The notes under the pieces are model-generated. The model saw only the letters and a program-made list of their open reading frames with translations, was not told where the DNA came from and did no database searches. This document shows, piece by piece, positions 1 through 9,167 of a DNA stretch of 64,000 nucleotides (its first letter is position 1; each line of letters begins with the position of its first letter). Made by a program: the position numbers and the translations under genes. The stretch comes from Methylomonas rapida (GTDB taxonomy: Bacteria > Pseudomonadota > Gammaproteobacteria > Methylococcales > Methylomonadaceae): contig NZ_CP113517.1 in NCBI RefSeq assembly GCF_024360925.2, positions 4,134,001 through 4,198,000 of the forward strand, in the 5' to 3' direction.

Positions 1-181
1 TGCGTATAAAGCGTACCGCCCGCATCGAAATATTGCAGGGTACCGGTATGCTGAAAACCCAGCCAAACTTTCAACGGGACTTGAGGAACCACATCGCTGC
101 AATTGACGAAACGCTGAAAATTCAGCCCGGCCAGGCTGGCGCAAAATGCCGCATCGCCCACGCGCGGCGAGCCAAAATTAT
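1..181 (-). pseudogene. Class 3 lipase, 3' fragment cut off by an ISL3 element
   Basis: This is the downstream part of a lipase gene whose upstream part lies at 1577-2140. Reading the minus strand across the junction after removing the insertion sequence and one copy of its 8-bp duplication restores a continuous frame: YNFGS is followed by PRVGD, as in fungal-type class 3 lipases. The fragment holds NCSDVVPQVP, which contains the likely catalytic Asp. It continues past the left window edge, so the catalytic His is not seen. Separated from its start and from the Ser motif, it is probably not expressed. Confidence 0.85.
174..181. repeat. Left target-site duplication of the ISL3 element
   Basis: AAAATTAT directly abuts the left inverted repeat and is repeated exactly at 1577-1584 beyond the right end. 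An 8-bp duplication is the size expected for ISL3 family transposition, and its perfect state suggests a recent insertion. Confidence 0.93.
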
Positions 182-207
182 GGCTCTTCCGTATTTTGCG
201 GAGAAAC

Positions 208-221
208 CACTACATGTAGTG
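208..221. promoter_or_regulatory. 14-bp perfect palindrome just inside the left IS end
   Basis: CACTACATGTAGTG is fully self-complementary and lies 4 bp inside the left inverted repeat, upstream of the transposase. It may be a transposase or host-factor site, or a hairpin that blocks read-in transcription. The role is inferred from position only. Confidence 0.5.
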
Positions 222-285
222 CTATAGTCTTTGCCTGCCACAGTGAGTTTTGCTAAGGTCGACAATTTAACGCTGGAGTATCGTG

Positions 286-1536
286 ATGACACAGTCGCTA
301 CTTCAAATACCGCTGGATATACCTGATGTTTGTATCGAAAAAGTTGAAACCACCGCCAAAGGCGAGTTCATCATCACGGTCAGTAGTACGTTAACCAGTG
401 CAACCTGCCATCAATGCGGCCAGAGGATCGATAAGTTTTATGGCTATGGCAGAGAAATCACCTTGCGTCATTTGTCGATTTTCGATCGGCCGGTTTGGAT
501 CAAGCTAACCCCCAAGCGCTATCGATGCCCTGACTGCCCCAAAGGTCCGACGACCACGCAACAATGTGGCTGGTATAACTGGAAAAGCCCCCATACCAAA
601 GCGTATGAGCAGTGGATATTGCGTGAATTGATCAACAGCAGCGTGACCGACATGGACGTGAAGCACGGCATCAGCGCCGAAGCGGCGGAAGGGATTATCA
701 ATCGGCACGTGGCCCAACAAGTTGATTGGTCTGCCATCCAAGGCATTCGCTTGCTGGGACTGGATGAAATCGCTTTGAAAAAAGGGCATCAAGATTTTGT
801 GGTCATCGTGTCGGCTATCGATACCGAGGACCATAAGCGGATTCTGGCGGTGCTGCCCGACCGCAAAAAAGAAACGGTTAAAGCCTTTTTGCAGAATATT
901 CCCGAGGCACAGCAACACGCGTTACAACGCGTCTGCGTGGACATGTATGAAGGGTATCGCAACGCCGTCTATGAGACATTGCCCGGCGTCGAGGTGGTGG
1001 TTGATCGCTTCCATGTCGCCAAGCATTATCGAGACGGCGCCGACCAGGTCCGCAAGGCGGAAATGAAAAAACTCAAGAATACCCTGTCTGCCGAGGATTA
1101 TGCCAAGCTGAAAGGCGCGATGTGGGCTTTTCGGAAGCGCTGGATGGAACTCTCTGCCGATCAGCAAACCGTTTTGCTTTTTCTATTCCAGCAAGCCCCC
1201 ATTTTGCGAGAAGTCTATATCCAACGGGAGCTTTTGACGGGTATTTTTGAGCGCCGACTCAATAAGGCTGAGGCCGAAAAAGCCTTGGATCGCTGGATGG
1301 AGCATATCAAAGTCTTGAAGTTGAAGGGCTTTGATGCGTTTGTCAAAACCTATCAAAACTGGCGAAATGAAATCACCAACTATTTCATTCGCCGGGAAAC
1401 CAGTGGCTTTGTTGAAGGGCTTAACAACAAAATCAAAAGCATCAAACGACGCTGCTTTGGCATTTACAATACCGTCCGCCTGTTTCAGCATATCTGGCTT
1501 GATATCGAAGGGAGACGGTTGTTCGGTTATGCATAA
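286..1536 (+). CDS. ISL3 family transposase
   Basis: This 416-aa DDE transposase moves the surrounding element. The N-terminus has a zinc-finger/HTH region with two Cys pairs (CHQC near residue 42 and CPDC near residue 85). The catalytic core shows LGLDEIA (first Asp), VCVDMYEGY (second Asp) with VVVDRFHVAKHY after it, and SGFVEGLNNKIKSIKRR (Glu), the usual ISL3 signature order. GTG at 283 or ATG at 286 could start it; GGAG at 274-277 fits the ATG better. The frame is intact and ends 18 bp before the right inverted repeat. Confidence 0.95.
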   Translation: MTQSLLQIPLDIPDVCIEKVETTAKGEFIITVSSTLTSATCHQCGQRIDKFYGYGREITLRHLSIFDRPVWIKLTPKRYRCPDCPKGPTTTQQCGWYNWKSPHTKAYEQWILRELINSSVTDMDVKHGISAEAAEGIINRHVAQQVDWSAIQGIRLLGLDEIALKKGHQDFVVIVSAIDTEDHKRILAVLPDRKKETVKAFLQNIPEAQQHALQRVCVDMYEGYRNAVYETLPGVEVVVDRFHVAKHYRDGADQVRKAEMKKLKNTLSAEDYAKLKGAMWAFRKRWMELSADQQTVLLFLFQQAPILREVYIQRELLTGIFERRLNKAEAEKALDRWMEHIKVLKLKGFDAFVKTYQNWRNEITNYFIRRETSGFVEGLNNKIKSIKRRCFGIYNTVRLFQHIWLDIEGRRLFGYA

Positions 1537-1576
1537 CCCTATATGTCGGGGCTACTCCGCGAAATACGGAAGAGCC

Positions 1577-1584
1577 AAAATTAT
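1577..1584. repeat. Right target-site duplication of the ISL3 element
   Basis: This second copy of AAAATTAT directly follows the right inverted repeat at 1555-1576 and pairs with 174-181. Confidence 0.93.
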
Positions 1585-2140
1585 AAACCCCTGTCGGCTC
1601 CAGATAGGCCGCCGCCATGGTCGCCAATGCCGCGCCCAAGCTATGTCCCGTGATCCATAGCGGCTTTTTCCTGATGCCAGGCCGCTCCAGTACGTCCAGT
1701 ATGTGGCGCCAGCAATCACCGCTCAACGCATGATAAAACCCCGCATGCACCCTGCCCCTGCCCGGAAAATCAACCGGCATGAAGTACGCATCGGTCAATA
1801 CATCCTTGAAAACATCCTGTTCGGTCCCGCGAAACACCAGCATAACCGCTTCGTCATTCGATACGATCAGCGCTTGAGTATCCTTGATGGGCTGATCCTG
1901 ACTATCTTGCTCCTTTCTATCGTCGATAAAGGCTTCCAAAGTCAACCCCATGCGCTGCAGCACAGGCTCGGCATCCGCTTCATCGTAGTAAACCAAATGA
2001 CTGAGATTACACAACCACCAGGCATTGACTAGCGACAACCCTTGGGCCTCGGGATCAAAACACCAACTGGCCTGGTGCTCAACAAAGGCTGGAAAACGTT
2101 CGGCGTGATAGACTGCATCGCGGGTAAAATTTGGCTGCAT
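1577..2140 (-). pseudogene. Class 3 lipase, 5' fragment
   Basis: This N-terminal part of about 188 residues contains the nucleophile elbow GHSLGAA, LVFRGTEQD (the region before the oxyanion hole) and HAGFYHAL, all typical of lipase class 3 (PF01764) proteins. The frame runs into the insertion sequence and would end at 1442 with about 45 foreign residues. ATG at 2140 (protein starts MQPNF) is preferred over an upstream in-frame codon because a G-rich stretch lies just ahead of it. The catalytic Ser lies here and the Asp at 1-181, so the insertion splits the active site. Confidence 0.88.
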
Positions 2141-2208
2141 AAAGCCCCCGAACCGGAATGTGATAATGCACAAAGTCTAGACAAAATGGCTTGAACATGA
2201 AACTGGCG

Positions 2209-2236
2209 CTTGAAAAAAATCGATGGAGCCTCATCT
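2209..2236 (+). promoter_or_regulatory. Sigma-32-like heat-shock promoter of clpB
   Basis: CTTGAAA (2209-2215) and CCTCATCT (2229-2236) are separated by 13 bp and closely match the sigma-32 elements CTTGAAA and CCCCATnT. They lie 35 bp upstream of the clpB start, whose family is classically heat-shock controlled. Confidence 0.65.
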
Positions 2237-2270
2237 CAGCGGCAACATCCCATTTTTTAGAGGTATCAAC

Positions 2271-4844
2271 ATGCGAATGGATAAACTCACCAGCAAATTC
2301 CAGCAAGCACTCGGCGACGCGCAGAGTCTTGCCCTGGGCAAAGACCATCAATTCATCGAACCGCTGCACGTGATGCTGGCATTGATCGACCAGGAAGGCG
2401 GCAGCGTCAAGCCCTTGTTGCAACAAATCGGCATTCAGGTCAATGCGTTGCGAGGCGATTTGCTCAAGGAAATCGATAGACTGGCCAGCGTGTCCGGCGC
2501 CGGCGGCGACGTGCAAATTTCCAACGAATTGTCACGGATGCTGAATTTGACCGACAAATTGGCGCAAAAGCGCAAGGACGCCTATATCTCCAGCGAATTG
2601 TTCCTGCTGGCGACACTGGAAACCACCGGCACCTTGCAAAACCTTCTGAAGAAGGCCGGCGTTACGACCGCGGCCGTCGAAAAAGCCATAGACAATCTGC
2701 GCGGCGGCCAGACCGTCAACGACGCCAGCGCCGAAGACCAGCGCCAAGCCCTGAAAAAATACACCATCAACCTGACCGAACGCGCCGAACAAGGCAAGCT
2801 CGACCCCGTGATCGGCCGCGACGACGAAATCCGCCGCACGATACAAGTCCTGCAACGCCGCACCAAGAACAACCCGGTCTTGATTGGCGAACCCGGCGTC
2901 GGCAAGACCGCGATCGTCGAAGGCTTGGCGCAACGCATCGTCAATGGCGAAGTGCCGGAAGGGATCAAAGGCAAGCAATTGTTGGCTCTGGATATGGCGG
3001 CCCTGATCGCCGGCGCCAAATTCCGCGGCGAATTCGAGGAACGTCTGAAAGCGGTGCTGAACGACATCGCCAAACTGGAAGGCCAGGTGATTCTGTTCAT
3101 CGACGAGTTGCACACCATGGTCGGCGCGGGCAAGGCCGAAGGGGCGATGGATGCCGGCAACATGCTGAAACCGGCCCTGGCGCGCGGCGAGCTGCATTGC
3201 GTCGGCGCTACCACGCTGGATGAATACCGCAAATACATCGAAAAGGACGCCGCCCTGGAACGCCGCTTTCAAAAAGTGTTGGTCGACGAGCCCAATGTCG
3301 AAGACACCATCGCGATTTTGCGCGGCCTCAAGGAACGTTACGAAATCCATCACAGCGTCGACATCACCGACCCGGCCATCGTCGCCGCCGCCACATTGTC
3401 GCACCGCTACATCTCCGACCGCCAGCTGCCGGACAAGGCGATCGATTTGGTCGACGAAGCCGCCAGCCGCATTCGGATGGAAATGGATTCCAAGCCCGAG
3501 GCGATGGATAAGCTGGATAGGCGCTTGATTCAACTGAAAATCGAGCGCGAAGCCATGAAAAACGAAACCGACGCCGCCTCGAAAAAACGCCTGGAAACCT
3601 TGCAGGAGGAAATCGCCGAACTGGAAAAGGAATATTCCGATCTCGACGAAATCTGGAAGGCCGAGAAAGCCGCGCTGCAAGGCACAGCCACGATCAAGGA
3701 GCGCCTGGAACATGCACGATTGGAACTGGAGGCCGCCCGCCGCGCGCAGGACTACACCCGCATGTCCGAACTGCAATACGGCGAAATCCCCAAGCTGGAA
3801 AAGGAACTGGACTTGGCTTCGCAAGCCGAAATGCAGGAAGCCAAATTATTGCGCAGCAAGGTCACCGAGGAGGAAATCGCCGAAGTCGTCTCGAAATGGA
3901 CCGGCATCCCGGTTTCCAAAATGATGGAAGGCGAACGCGAAAAACTCTTGCGCATGGAAGACGAACTGGCCAGACGCGTGGTCGGCCAGACCGAGGCCTT
4001 GAAAGCCGTCAGCAACGCCATCCGCCGCTCCCGCGCCGGCCTGTCCGACCCCAACCGGCCCAATGGCTCGTTCCTATTCCTGGGCCCGACCGGCGTCGGT
4101 AAAACCGAATTATGCAAAGCCCTGGCCGAATTCATGTTCGACACGGAAGAAGCCATGGTCCGCATCGACATGTCGGAATTCATGGAGAAACATTCTGTGG
4201 CTCGCCTGATCGGCGCGCCTCCCGGTTACGTCGGTTACGAGGAAGGCGGCTATTTAACTGAAGCCGTGCGCCGCAAACCCTATTCGGTCATTCTGCTGGA
4301 CGAAATCGAAAAAGCCCACGCCGACGTGTTCAACGTGCTTTTGCAAGTCTTGGACGACGGCCGCCTGACCGATGGCCAGGGCCGGACGGTGGACTTTAAA
4401 AACACCGTCGTGGTGATGACCTCCAACCTGGGCTCGCACATCATTCAAGAGCTGGCCGGCGAGGAGAATTACGCAAACATGAAAGACGCGGTAATGGAAA
4501 TCGTCGGCCAACATTTCCGCCCGGAATTCATCAACCGTCTCGACGAAGCCGTGGTTTTCCATCCGCTCGGCCAGGGCCAGATTCGGGCGATCTGCAAAAT
4601 CCAGATCGAACTGTTACGCCGCCGGTTGCAGGAAAAAGAAATTGGTCTGGAAATCAGCGAATCGGCACTGGATTTGCTCGGCGAAGCCGGCTTCGATCCA
4701 GTCTACGGCGCCCGTCCGTTGAAGCGGGCGATTCAACGGCAACTGGAAAACCCGCTGGCCAACGAGTTGTTGTCCGGCCGTTTCATGCCGGGTGACATGA
4801 TCAAAGTGGACAAGGCCACCGATGGGTTGACGTTCAGTAAATAA
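2271..4844 (+). CDS. clpB: ClpB disaggregase (Hsp104 family AAA+ chaperone)
   Basis: ClpB is a cytoplasmic hexamer that works with DnaK to pull apart aggregated proteins. From ATG 2271 ([16 protein letters not shown] just upstream) it is 857 aa, the same length as E. coli ClpB. In order it has a Clp N-domain, NBD1 with Walker A GEPGVGKT at residue 206 and Walker [10 protein letters not shown], a coiled-coil middle domain rich in Glu/Lys around 410-520, NBD2 with GPTGVGKT at residue 605 and [11 protein letters not shown], and a C-terminal D2-small domain. An in-frame upstream start (2223) overlaps the promoter and is rejected. Confidence 0.97.
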   Translation: MRMDKLTSKFQQALGDAQSLALGKDHQFIEPLHVMLALIDQEGGSVKPLLQQIGIQVNALRGDLLKEIDRLASVSGAGGDVQISNELSRMLNLTDKLAQKRKDAYISSELFLLATLETTGTLQNLLKKAGVTTAAVEKAIDNLRGGQTVNDASAEDQRQALKKYTINLTERAEQGKLDPVIGRDDEIRRTIQVLQRRTKNNPVLIGEPGVGKTAIVEGLAQRIVNGEVPEGIKGKQLLALDMAALIAGAKFRGEFEERLKAVLNDIAKLEGQVILFIDELHTMVGAGKAEGAMDAGNMLKPALARGELHCVGATTLDEYRKYIEKDAALERRFQKVLVDEPNVEDTIAILRGLKERYEIHHSVDITDPAIVAAATLSHRYISDRQLPDKAIDLVDEAASRIRMEMDSKPEAMDKLDRRLIQLKIEREAMKNETDAASKKRLETLQEEIAELEKEYSDLDEIWKAEKAALQGTATIKERLEHARLELEAARRAQDYTRMSELQYGEIPKLEKELDLASQAEMQEAKLLRSKVTEEEIAEVVSKWTGIPVSKMMEGEREKLLRMEDELARRVVGQTEALKAVSNAIRRSRAGLSDPNRPNGSFLFLGPTGVGKTELCKALAEFMFDTEEAMVRIDMSEFMEKHSVARLIGAPPGYVGYEEGGYLTEAVRRKPYSVILLDEIEKAHADVFNVLLQVLDDGRLTDGQGRTVDFKNTVVVMTSNLGSHIIQELAGEENYANMKDAVMEIVGQHFRPEFINRLDEAVVFHPLGQGQIRAICKIQIELLRRRLQEKEIGLEISESALDLLGEAGFDPVYGARPLKRAIQRQLENPLANELLSGRFMPGDMIKVDKATDGLTFSK

Positions 4845-4855
4845 ATCAACGGTTA

Positions 4856-4897
4856 CGGGTTACGACGACCGCATCGGCTAGCAAGCGTCGTAACCCG
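4856..4897. terminator. Hairpin between convergent clpB and the DUF3014 gene
   Basis: CGGGTTACGACG (4856-4867) pairs perfectly with CGTCGTAACCCG (4886-4897) across an 18-nt loop. It lies between two converging genes, so a bidirectional transcription end is likely. No T tract follows, so intrinsic termination is uncertain. Confidence 0.5.
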
Positions 4898-4926
4898 GCA
4901 CCTGAAGCTTAATCGCACCGTTGGTT

Positions 4927-5781
4927 TTACTCTCTCGCGTTGCTCAGTTCTTGCGCTAACTGCTTGGTTTTCCGTTGAATCAAACGGGTATTTTCCGGCC
5001 CCATGCGCAACATCAATTTAGCGACGGGGTTTAGTTTTTCCAGTTCTGCATCGGCAAACTTGTAAAACACCGACGGCCTGACCACTGGGATCGGCTGTTC
5101 GATGATCGGTGCCGCCAGGATTTGCGCCGCGGCTTTCAAAAACAGGTCGTCCATCGGTCGCTCCGGCGGGTAGCCAAATTGATCAAAAACCTGCGACAAC
5201 AAGGGCTTGAATTTTTGATATGCCATTATGGCCGCCCTGGCATCGATGCCATCGATAGCCTGCGCCAGGCTGTCATAACGGCGGTAGCTTGCCTCGGCAA
5301 TCACTGATCCGTTATCGGTTTGTTGCACGCTGAAGGCTGCGGGTGGCTGCAAAAATTGCCTGTGTTTTTCCAGCCACAAACCTTGCGAAAAGTCATTGGC
5401 GATGATCAGGTATTTTTTGATCAATTGGTCCGTCGCCAACCAGGGCGCCAGTTGCGGAGATACGCCGAGCATGGCTTGGCGCATCATTTCGTCGCTATCG
5501 GCAAGCTCCGGCAAAGGCTGCGCTACAGCAGGCGAGGCCTGAATCGCGAAATCAGGCGGGTCTGTTGGTGCTTGCTCTATTGCCAACTGATCGGCCGTCT
5601 GCTGGTCTGCCTGGACGGTGTCGGACGCAAGCGGCAGTTCGATCTGTTTGATTTCAGGCTCTGCCGCGCGTTGCTCAGTTCGGTCAAGATACAGCCAGCC
5701 GCCCGCCAGTAACAGCACGCCAATCGCGCCTATTACCAAGCCGTTCGATTTTTTGCTGTCTGTTTGATCATAACGCCCCAT
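4927..5781 (-). CDS. DUF3014 inner-membrane-anchored protein
   Basis: This 284-aa protein has a short basic cytoplasmic start, one membrane segment at about residues 15-31 (GLVIGAIGVLLLAGGWLYL) and a Gln/Pro/Ala-rich linker to about residue 90. A soluble periplasmic domain follows, with the PWLATDQLIKKYLIIANDFSQG region and a VRPSVFYKFAD segment typical of DUF3014. The function of the family is unknown. A G-rich ribosome site precedes ATG 5781. The GNAT gene lies 47 bp upstream on the same strand. Confidence 0.8.
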   Translation of the reverse strand: MGRYDQTDSKKSNGLVIGAIGVLLLAGGWLYLDRTEQRAAEPEIKQIELPLASDTVQADQQTADQLAIEQAPTDPPDFAIQASPAVAQPLPELADSDEMMRQAMLGVSPQLAPWLATDQLIKKYLIIANDFSQGLWLEKHRQFLQPPAAFSVQQTDNGSVIAEASYRRYDSLAQAIDGIDARAAIMAYQKFKPLLSQVFDQFGYPPERPMDDLFLKAAAQILAAPIIEQPIPVVRPSVFYKFADAELEKLNPVAKLMLRMGPENTRLIQRKTKQLAQELSNARE

Positions 5782-5827
5782 TGCAGCCCCCTTTTTGCCT
5801 TTCCAACCAGCAGCCTGTCACGATGCC

Positions 5828-6313
5828 TCAAACCTCTATCCGTTTGGCGAAAAACACACTGTCGACCGCCATCAGAGGAAATCTGGCCGGTAAAGCCTGT
5901 TTGTCGATTTCGATAAAGCCGTTTTTCCGATAAAAACGCTGAGCGGATTTGAATTGCTCCGTCGTGCCCAGATAAATCTCCCGCATGTGTTTTTGCTGGC
6001 ACCAACACAACAGCGTATCCAACAACCGCCCGGCAACGCCGTGTTGACTACCGCGAAACGGCGCGGCGACGAACATCTTGCGCACCACGCCTTGGCCATC
6101 GCCTATGTCCAATAAGGCGATGCTACCAATGACGCGCGCATCCTGCAGCGCCAGCCAAAAGTTGCCGGCAGCGTGTTGATAAGACGCGGGGATATTCAGT
6201 AAGTCGGGTTGATCTTGCAGCGTGAGCGGAAGACCGAATTCATGTTGTTGAATCGGCAGAATCAGGGCTATCACGCCGGCTTGATAGTCAGCTGAAAAAG
6301 GGACGATGTCCAT
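5828..6313 (-). CDS. GNAT family N-acetyltransferase
   Basis: This single-domain acyl-CoA-dependent acetyltransferase is about 161 aa. The acetyl-CoA-binding motif A is represented by VVRKMFVAAPFRGSQHGVAG (basic-hydrophobic strand, then the RGxxxGxAG-like loop) and the C-terminal part by AQRFYRKNGFIEI. ATG 6313 (MDIVPF) is preferred because GAGGG lies 8 nt upstream; an alternative start is 6334. The substrate cannot be told from sequence. It lies 88 bp downstream of pcm on the same strand and could share its transcript. Confidence 0.8.
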   Translation of the reverse strand: MDIVPFSADYQAGVIALILPIQQHEFGLPLTLQDQPDLLNIPASYQHAAGNFWLALQDARVIGSIALLDIGDGQGVVRKMFVAAPFRGSQHGVAGRLLDTLLCWCQQKHMREIYLGTTEQFKSAQRFYRKNGFIEIDKQALPARFPLMAVDSVFFAKRIEV

Positions 6314-6401
6314 CACGCTGCCCTCGCTTTCCAAAATGAGTTTGGTCGTAGGAACGCCTTACAAAGCAGATTTCCCTGGCAGGGACCTCGTATCGACGAC
6401 G

Positions 6402-7070
6402 TTAATGGCTCACACCGGACAAAAACGGCACGAAGGTCACGGGTTCGATGATTTCGTCGATAAAACCGTCTTCGCTACGCGTGATGCGATGCAATTCCTG
6501 ACGCGTTTCGGTGCCGATAGGAATCACCATGACCCCGCCGACGGCCAATTGCTGTAACAAGGCCTCTGGAATCTCGCTCGGAGCCGCCGCCGCCAGTATC
6601 GAGTCGTAGGGGGCATGCTCCGGCCAGCCCCAGCCACCGTCGCTGTGTTTGAAGCCCACGGTTTTGATGTCCAGCTCCCACAGCAAGTCACGGGCTTTTT
6701 TCATCAATGGGGCGATGCGTTCGACCGAATAAACCTGTTCGGCCAACTTTGCCAAAATCGCGGTTTGGTAACCGCAGCCAGTGCCGATTTCTAACACCTT
6801 GCCCAGCGCGCGATTTTGCATCAGCAATGCGGTCATCTTGGCCACGATGTAAGGCTGGGAGATGGTTTGATTGTGCCCTATCGGCAGGGCCGTATCTTCA
6901 TAAGCCCGGCTTTCCAAAGCCTCGTCGACGAAGACGTGACGAGGGATTTCCGACATCACCGCCAGCACCTTGCCGTTACCAATCCCTTGCTGCCTAAGCC
7001 GGCTAATCATGCGTTCCCGGGTGCGTCGCGAAGTCATGCCCATACCCTGCAAACGTCGCTTCATGCTCAT
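6402..7070 (-). CDS. pcm: Protein-L-isoaspartate O-methyltransferase
   Basis: Pcm uses S-adenosylmethionine to methylate isoaspartyl residues and starts repair of aged proteins in the cytoplasm. The 222-aa protein shows [10 protein letters not shown] and [19 protein letters not shown] (substrate region), [13 protein letters not shown] (SAM motif I), YSVERI and [14 protein letters not shown] 7070 overlaps the surE stop in the sequence ATGA, with GGAG just upstream, so the two are translationally coupled. A longer frame to 7223 lies entirely within surE and is not used. In many gammaproteobacteria nlpD-rpoS follow; here a GNAT gene follows. Confidence 0.95.
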   Translation of the reverse strand: MSMKRRLQGMGMTSRRTRERMISRLRQQGIGNGKVLAVMSEIPRHVFVDEALESRAYEDTALPIGHNQTISQPYIVAKMTALLMQNRALGKVLEIGTGCGYQTAILAKLAEQVYSVERIAPLMKKARDLLWELDIKTVGFKHSDGGWGWPEHAPYDSILAAAAPSEIPEALLQQLAVGGVMVIPIGTETRQELHRITRSEDGFIDEIIEPVTFVPFLSGVSH

Positions 7071-7816
7071 GTCTCCAATGCTAGCCACTCGCGCAATCCT
7101 TCCATGCGGTCGTAGCGGGTCAAATCCAGTTGTAAGGGTGTGATTGACACGTAACCATTGCGTATGGCGTCGAAATCGGTGCCCGGCCCCGCATCCTGCT
7201 CGCAGCCCGGAGGCCCGACCCAATAAATGGTATGGCCGCGCGGATCGTTGGTGCGAATCACGGCTTCAGCCTTATGCCGCTGCCCCAATCGCGTCGAGAG
7301 CAAGCCTTTGATCTGGTCTAGCGGCAAGTCCGGCACATTGACGTTCAACAGGGTATCTTGCGGCAAGGGATAGGCTTGAATTTTCCGCATCAAGGTCACG
7401 GCCACCTCGGCGGCGGTATCGAAATGTTTGGGATCGCTGCCGACCAGCGAAATTGCTACCGCCGGCAAGCCGAGGAAACGGCCCTCGGTTGCCGCGGCCA
7501 CGGTACCGGAATAAAGGACGTCGTCGCCCAGATTGGCGCCGTGGTTGATGCCGGCAAACACCATGTCCGGCTCGTGCTCCAATAGTCCGGTAATGGCCAA
7601 ATGCACGCAATCGGTCGGGGTACCATCGACGCGCACGAAACCGTTGTCGCACAGCGTCGCCCGCAGCGGCATATCCAGGGTCAGCGAGTTGCTGGCCGCG
7701 CTACGGTTTTTATCCGGACACACGACCGACACCTTGGCATGCTGCGCCAGCGCGTTCGCCAGGGCATTAATGCCCTGAGCCAAATATCCATCGTCGTTGC
7801 TGATCAGAATGTGCAT
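7067..7816 (-). CDS. surE: 5'/3'-nucleotidase SurE
   Basis: SurE is a metal-dependent phosphatase of nucleoside 5'- and 3'-monophosphates. The 249-aa protein begins [16 protein letters not shown], containing the metal-binding NDD motif. It also has [16 protein letters not shown], the [21 protein letters not shown] block (metal-binding Asn, Gly-rich loop) and GLPAVAISL. The start MHIL at 7816 is chosen over the 13-residue upstream extension because all family members begin at this strand. pcm follows with a 4-bp overlap. Confidence 0.95.
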   Translation of the reverse strand: MHILISNDDGYLAQGINALANALAQHAKVSVVCPDKNRSAASNSLTLDMPLRATLCDNGFVRVDGTPTDCVHLAITGLLEHEPDMVFAGINHGANLGDDVLYSGTVAAATEGRFLGLPAVAISLVGSDPKHFDTAAEVAVTLMRKIQAYPLPQDTLLNVNVPDLPLDQIKGLLSTRLGQRHKAEAVIRTNDPRGHTIYWVGPPGCEQDAGPGTDFDAIRNGYVSITPLQLDLTRYDRMEGLREWLALET

Positions 7817-7880
7817 ACTGTCGTGAAACACTTTAAAATTGCCGCATATTAGCAAAAAAACCGCAAAACCAGCAGCTTAC

Positions 7881-8447
7881 GTGAGAAAAAAAACCACTTC
7901 CGCAGACGACAGCGCCTTGTTCAGAAGCACTGTCGGCAACGTCCGGCGCGTCGACACCAATACGGTGAATCTAAGGCCCGATAAAAAACCGCGCCCGGTG
8001 CCGGCATTCAAACCCTTGGAACAAGTCGATCCCTTGCAGAATGAAGTGGGCGAGAGCCTGGAAACCCTGTTTCAAGAAGACAAGGTCGGCTTTCTGGCCC
8101 CCGGGTTACAAAAAAGCGTGCTGAAAAAACTGCGTAAAGGCTATTACGGCCTGGATGCCGACATAGACCTGCATGGTTTGACCAGTCGCCAAGCCCAGCA
8201 GCAGTTATTGCGTTTTTTGCATTACTGCGTGGAAGATGGCTGCCGCTGCGTGCAAATCGTACATGGCAAAGGCTACAACTCGCCGGATAATCAGCCTGTG
8301 CTGAAAAACGACATCAATTTATGGCTGCGCCAGCACAAGGACGTGCTGGCTTTTTGCTCCACGCCGCCCAGGGCCGGCGGCACCGGCGCCCTCTATGTGC
8401 TGCTGAAATTGTCCGACAAATTCGGCCAGCCGGAAGACGAATTGTAA
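7881..8447 (+). CDS. Smr-domain protein (SmrA/YdaL type)
   Basis: This is a predicted DNA- or RNA-acting Smr-domain nuclease of about 188 aa. The N-terminal half is basic and Pro-rich. The Smr domain (from about residue 90) shows LDLHG-type DIDLHGLTSRQAQQQL, VQIVHGKGYNS (the HGKG motif) and the C-terminal FCSTPPRAGGTGALYVLL, all diagnostic. The start is unclear: GTG 7881 gives about the usual length, and TTG 7839 would add 14 residues; neither has a strong ribosome site. It is divergent from surE and 4 bp ahead of the glycosylase gene. Confidence 0.88.
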   Translation: MRKKTTSADDSALFRSTVGNVRRVDTNTVNLRPDKKPRPVPAFKPLEQVDPLQNEVGESLETLFQEDKVGFLAPGLQKSVLKKLRKGYYGLDADIDLHGLTSRQAQQQLLRFLHYCVEDGCRCVQIVHGKGYNSPDNQPVLKNDINLWLRQHKDVLAFCSTPPRAGGTGALYVLLKLSDKFGQPEDEL

Positions 8448-8451
8448 GCCG

Positions 8452-8949
8452 ATGGCCGACATTCGGAGTTTCCCACCCATTGCCAATGCCGCCGCCCGCC
8501 TATTGATTCTGGGCAGCATCCCCGGCAAGGCCTCGCTGGAAGCCCACGAATATTACGCCCATCCTCGCAACCTGTTTTGGCGCATCATGGCCGACCTGTT
8601 GAACTGCGGACCGCTACAAGATTACCGCAGCAAAACCCAAGCCCTGCTGACGGCACATATTGCCCTGTGGGACGTCATGCAATCCTGTTATCGGCCGGGC
8701 AGCCTGGATGCGGCCATCGACAAAAACACCATTGTCGTCAACGACTTCAATGTTTTTTTTGCCAGCCACCCCAAGATAGACCGGGTGTTTTTCAACGGCG
8801 CCACCGCCGAGCACGCCTTTCGCCGCCTGGTGCTGCCGCAGCTAGTCAATCCAGCGTTGACGCTACAAAGACTCCCATCCACCAGTCCGGCGCACGCGGC
8901 GATGAGTTATTCGCAAAAACTGGCTGCCTGGCAAGCGCTAATGGATTGA
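8452..8949 (+). CDS. Hypoxanthine-DNA glycosylase, UDG family 6
   Basis: This 165-aa base-excision repair glycosylase is of the family that removes deaminated purine or uracil. The fold markers are LLILGSIPGKASLEAHEYYAH (motif 1, with GSIPG), PRNLFWRIM, IALWDVMQSC, VFFNGATAEHAF and LPSTSPAHAAMSY (motif 2). These match the DNA-deoxyinosine glycosylase type rather than classical Ung. It begins 4 bp after the Smr gene stop, suggesting one transcript. Confidence 0.85.
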   Translation: MADIRSFPPIANAAARLLILGSIPGKASLEAHEYYAHPRNLFWRIMADLLNCGPLQDYRSKTQALLTAHIALWDVMQSCYRPGSLDAAIDKNTIVVNDFNVFFASHPKIDRVFFNGATAEHAFRRLVLPQLVNPALTLQRLPSTSPAHAAMSYSQKLAAWQALMD

Positions 8950-9167
8950 GAAGCCGATCAATCGCGACAAGCCTCTCATGCGACATTCGATGCGCTTTGT
9001 TAGGCCCCCCTATGCGATACTAACGATCATGAAAAAGCAGCCTCACCCCGATAAACAAAAGCTTGCCCGCAAAGAGCTTGACAAAATCTTGAAAACAAAA
9101 CCAAACTGACTTGCAAAAAGCCTGTCGGCTAACGCGAATCTCTAAGTCAATACCGCTGCGAGGCCCC

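Larger units (their letters stand above)
182..1576 (+). mobile_element. Complete ISL3-family insertion sequence (1395 bp)
   Basis: The element is bounded by 22-bp terminal inverted repeats at 182-203 and 1555-1576, which differ at one position (both begin GGCTCTTCCGTATTT read inward). AAAATTAT is duplicated on either side. It carries one transposase gene on the plus strand. The intact ends, open transposase frame and exact duplications indicate that it may still be mobile. It interrupts a minus-strand class 3 lipase. Confidence 0.95.

Noticed and set aside
2532..3824. 430-codon minus-strand frame inside clpB
   Set aside because: Antisense to a full-length ClpB; composition typical of a shadow frame.
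9029..9109. 26-codon plus-strand ORF between the glycosylase and CTERM-like genes
   Set aside because: Lys-rich and short, with no ribosome site; not enough to support a gene.
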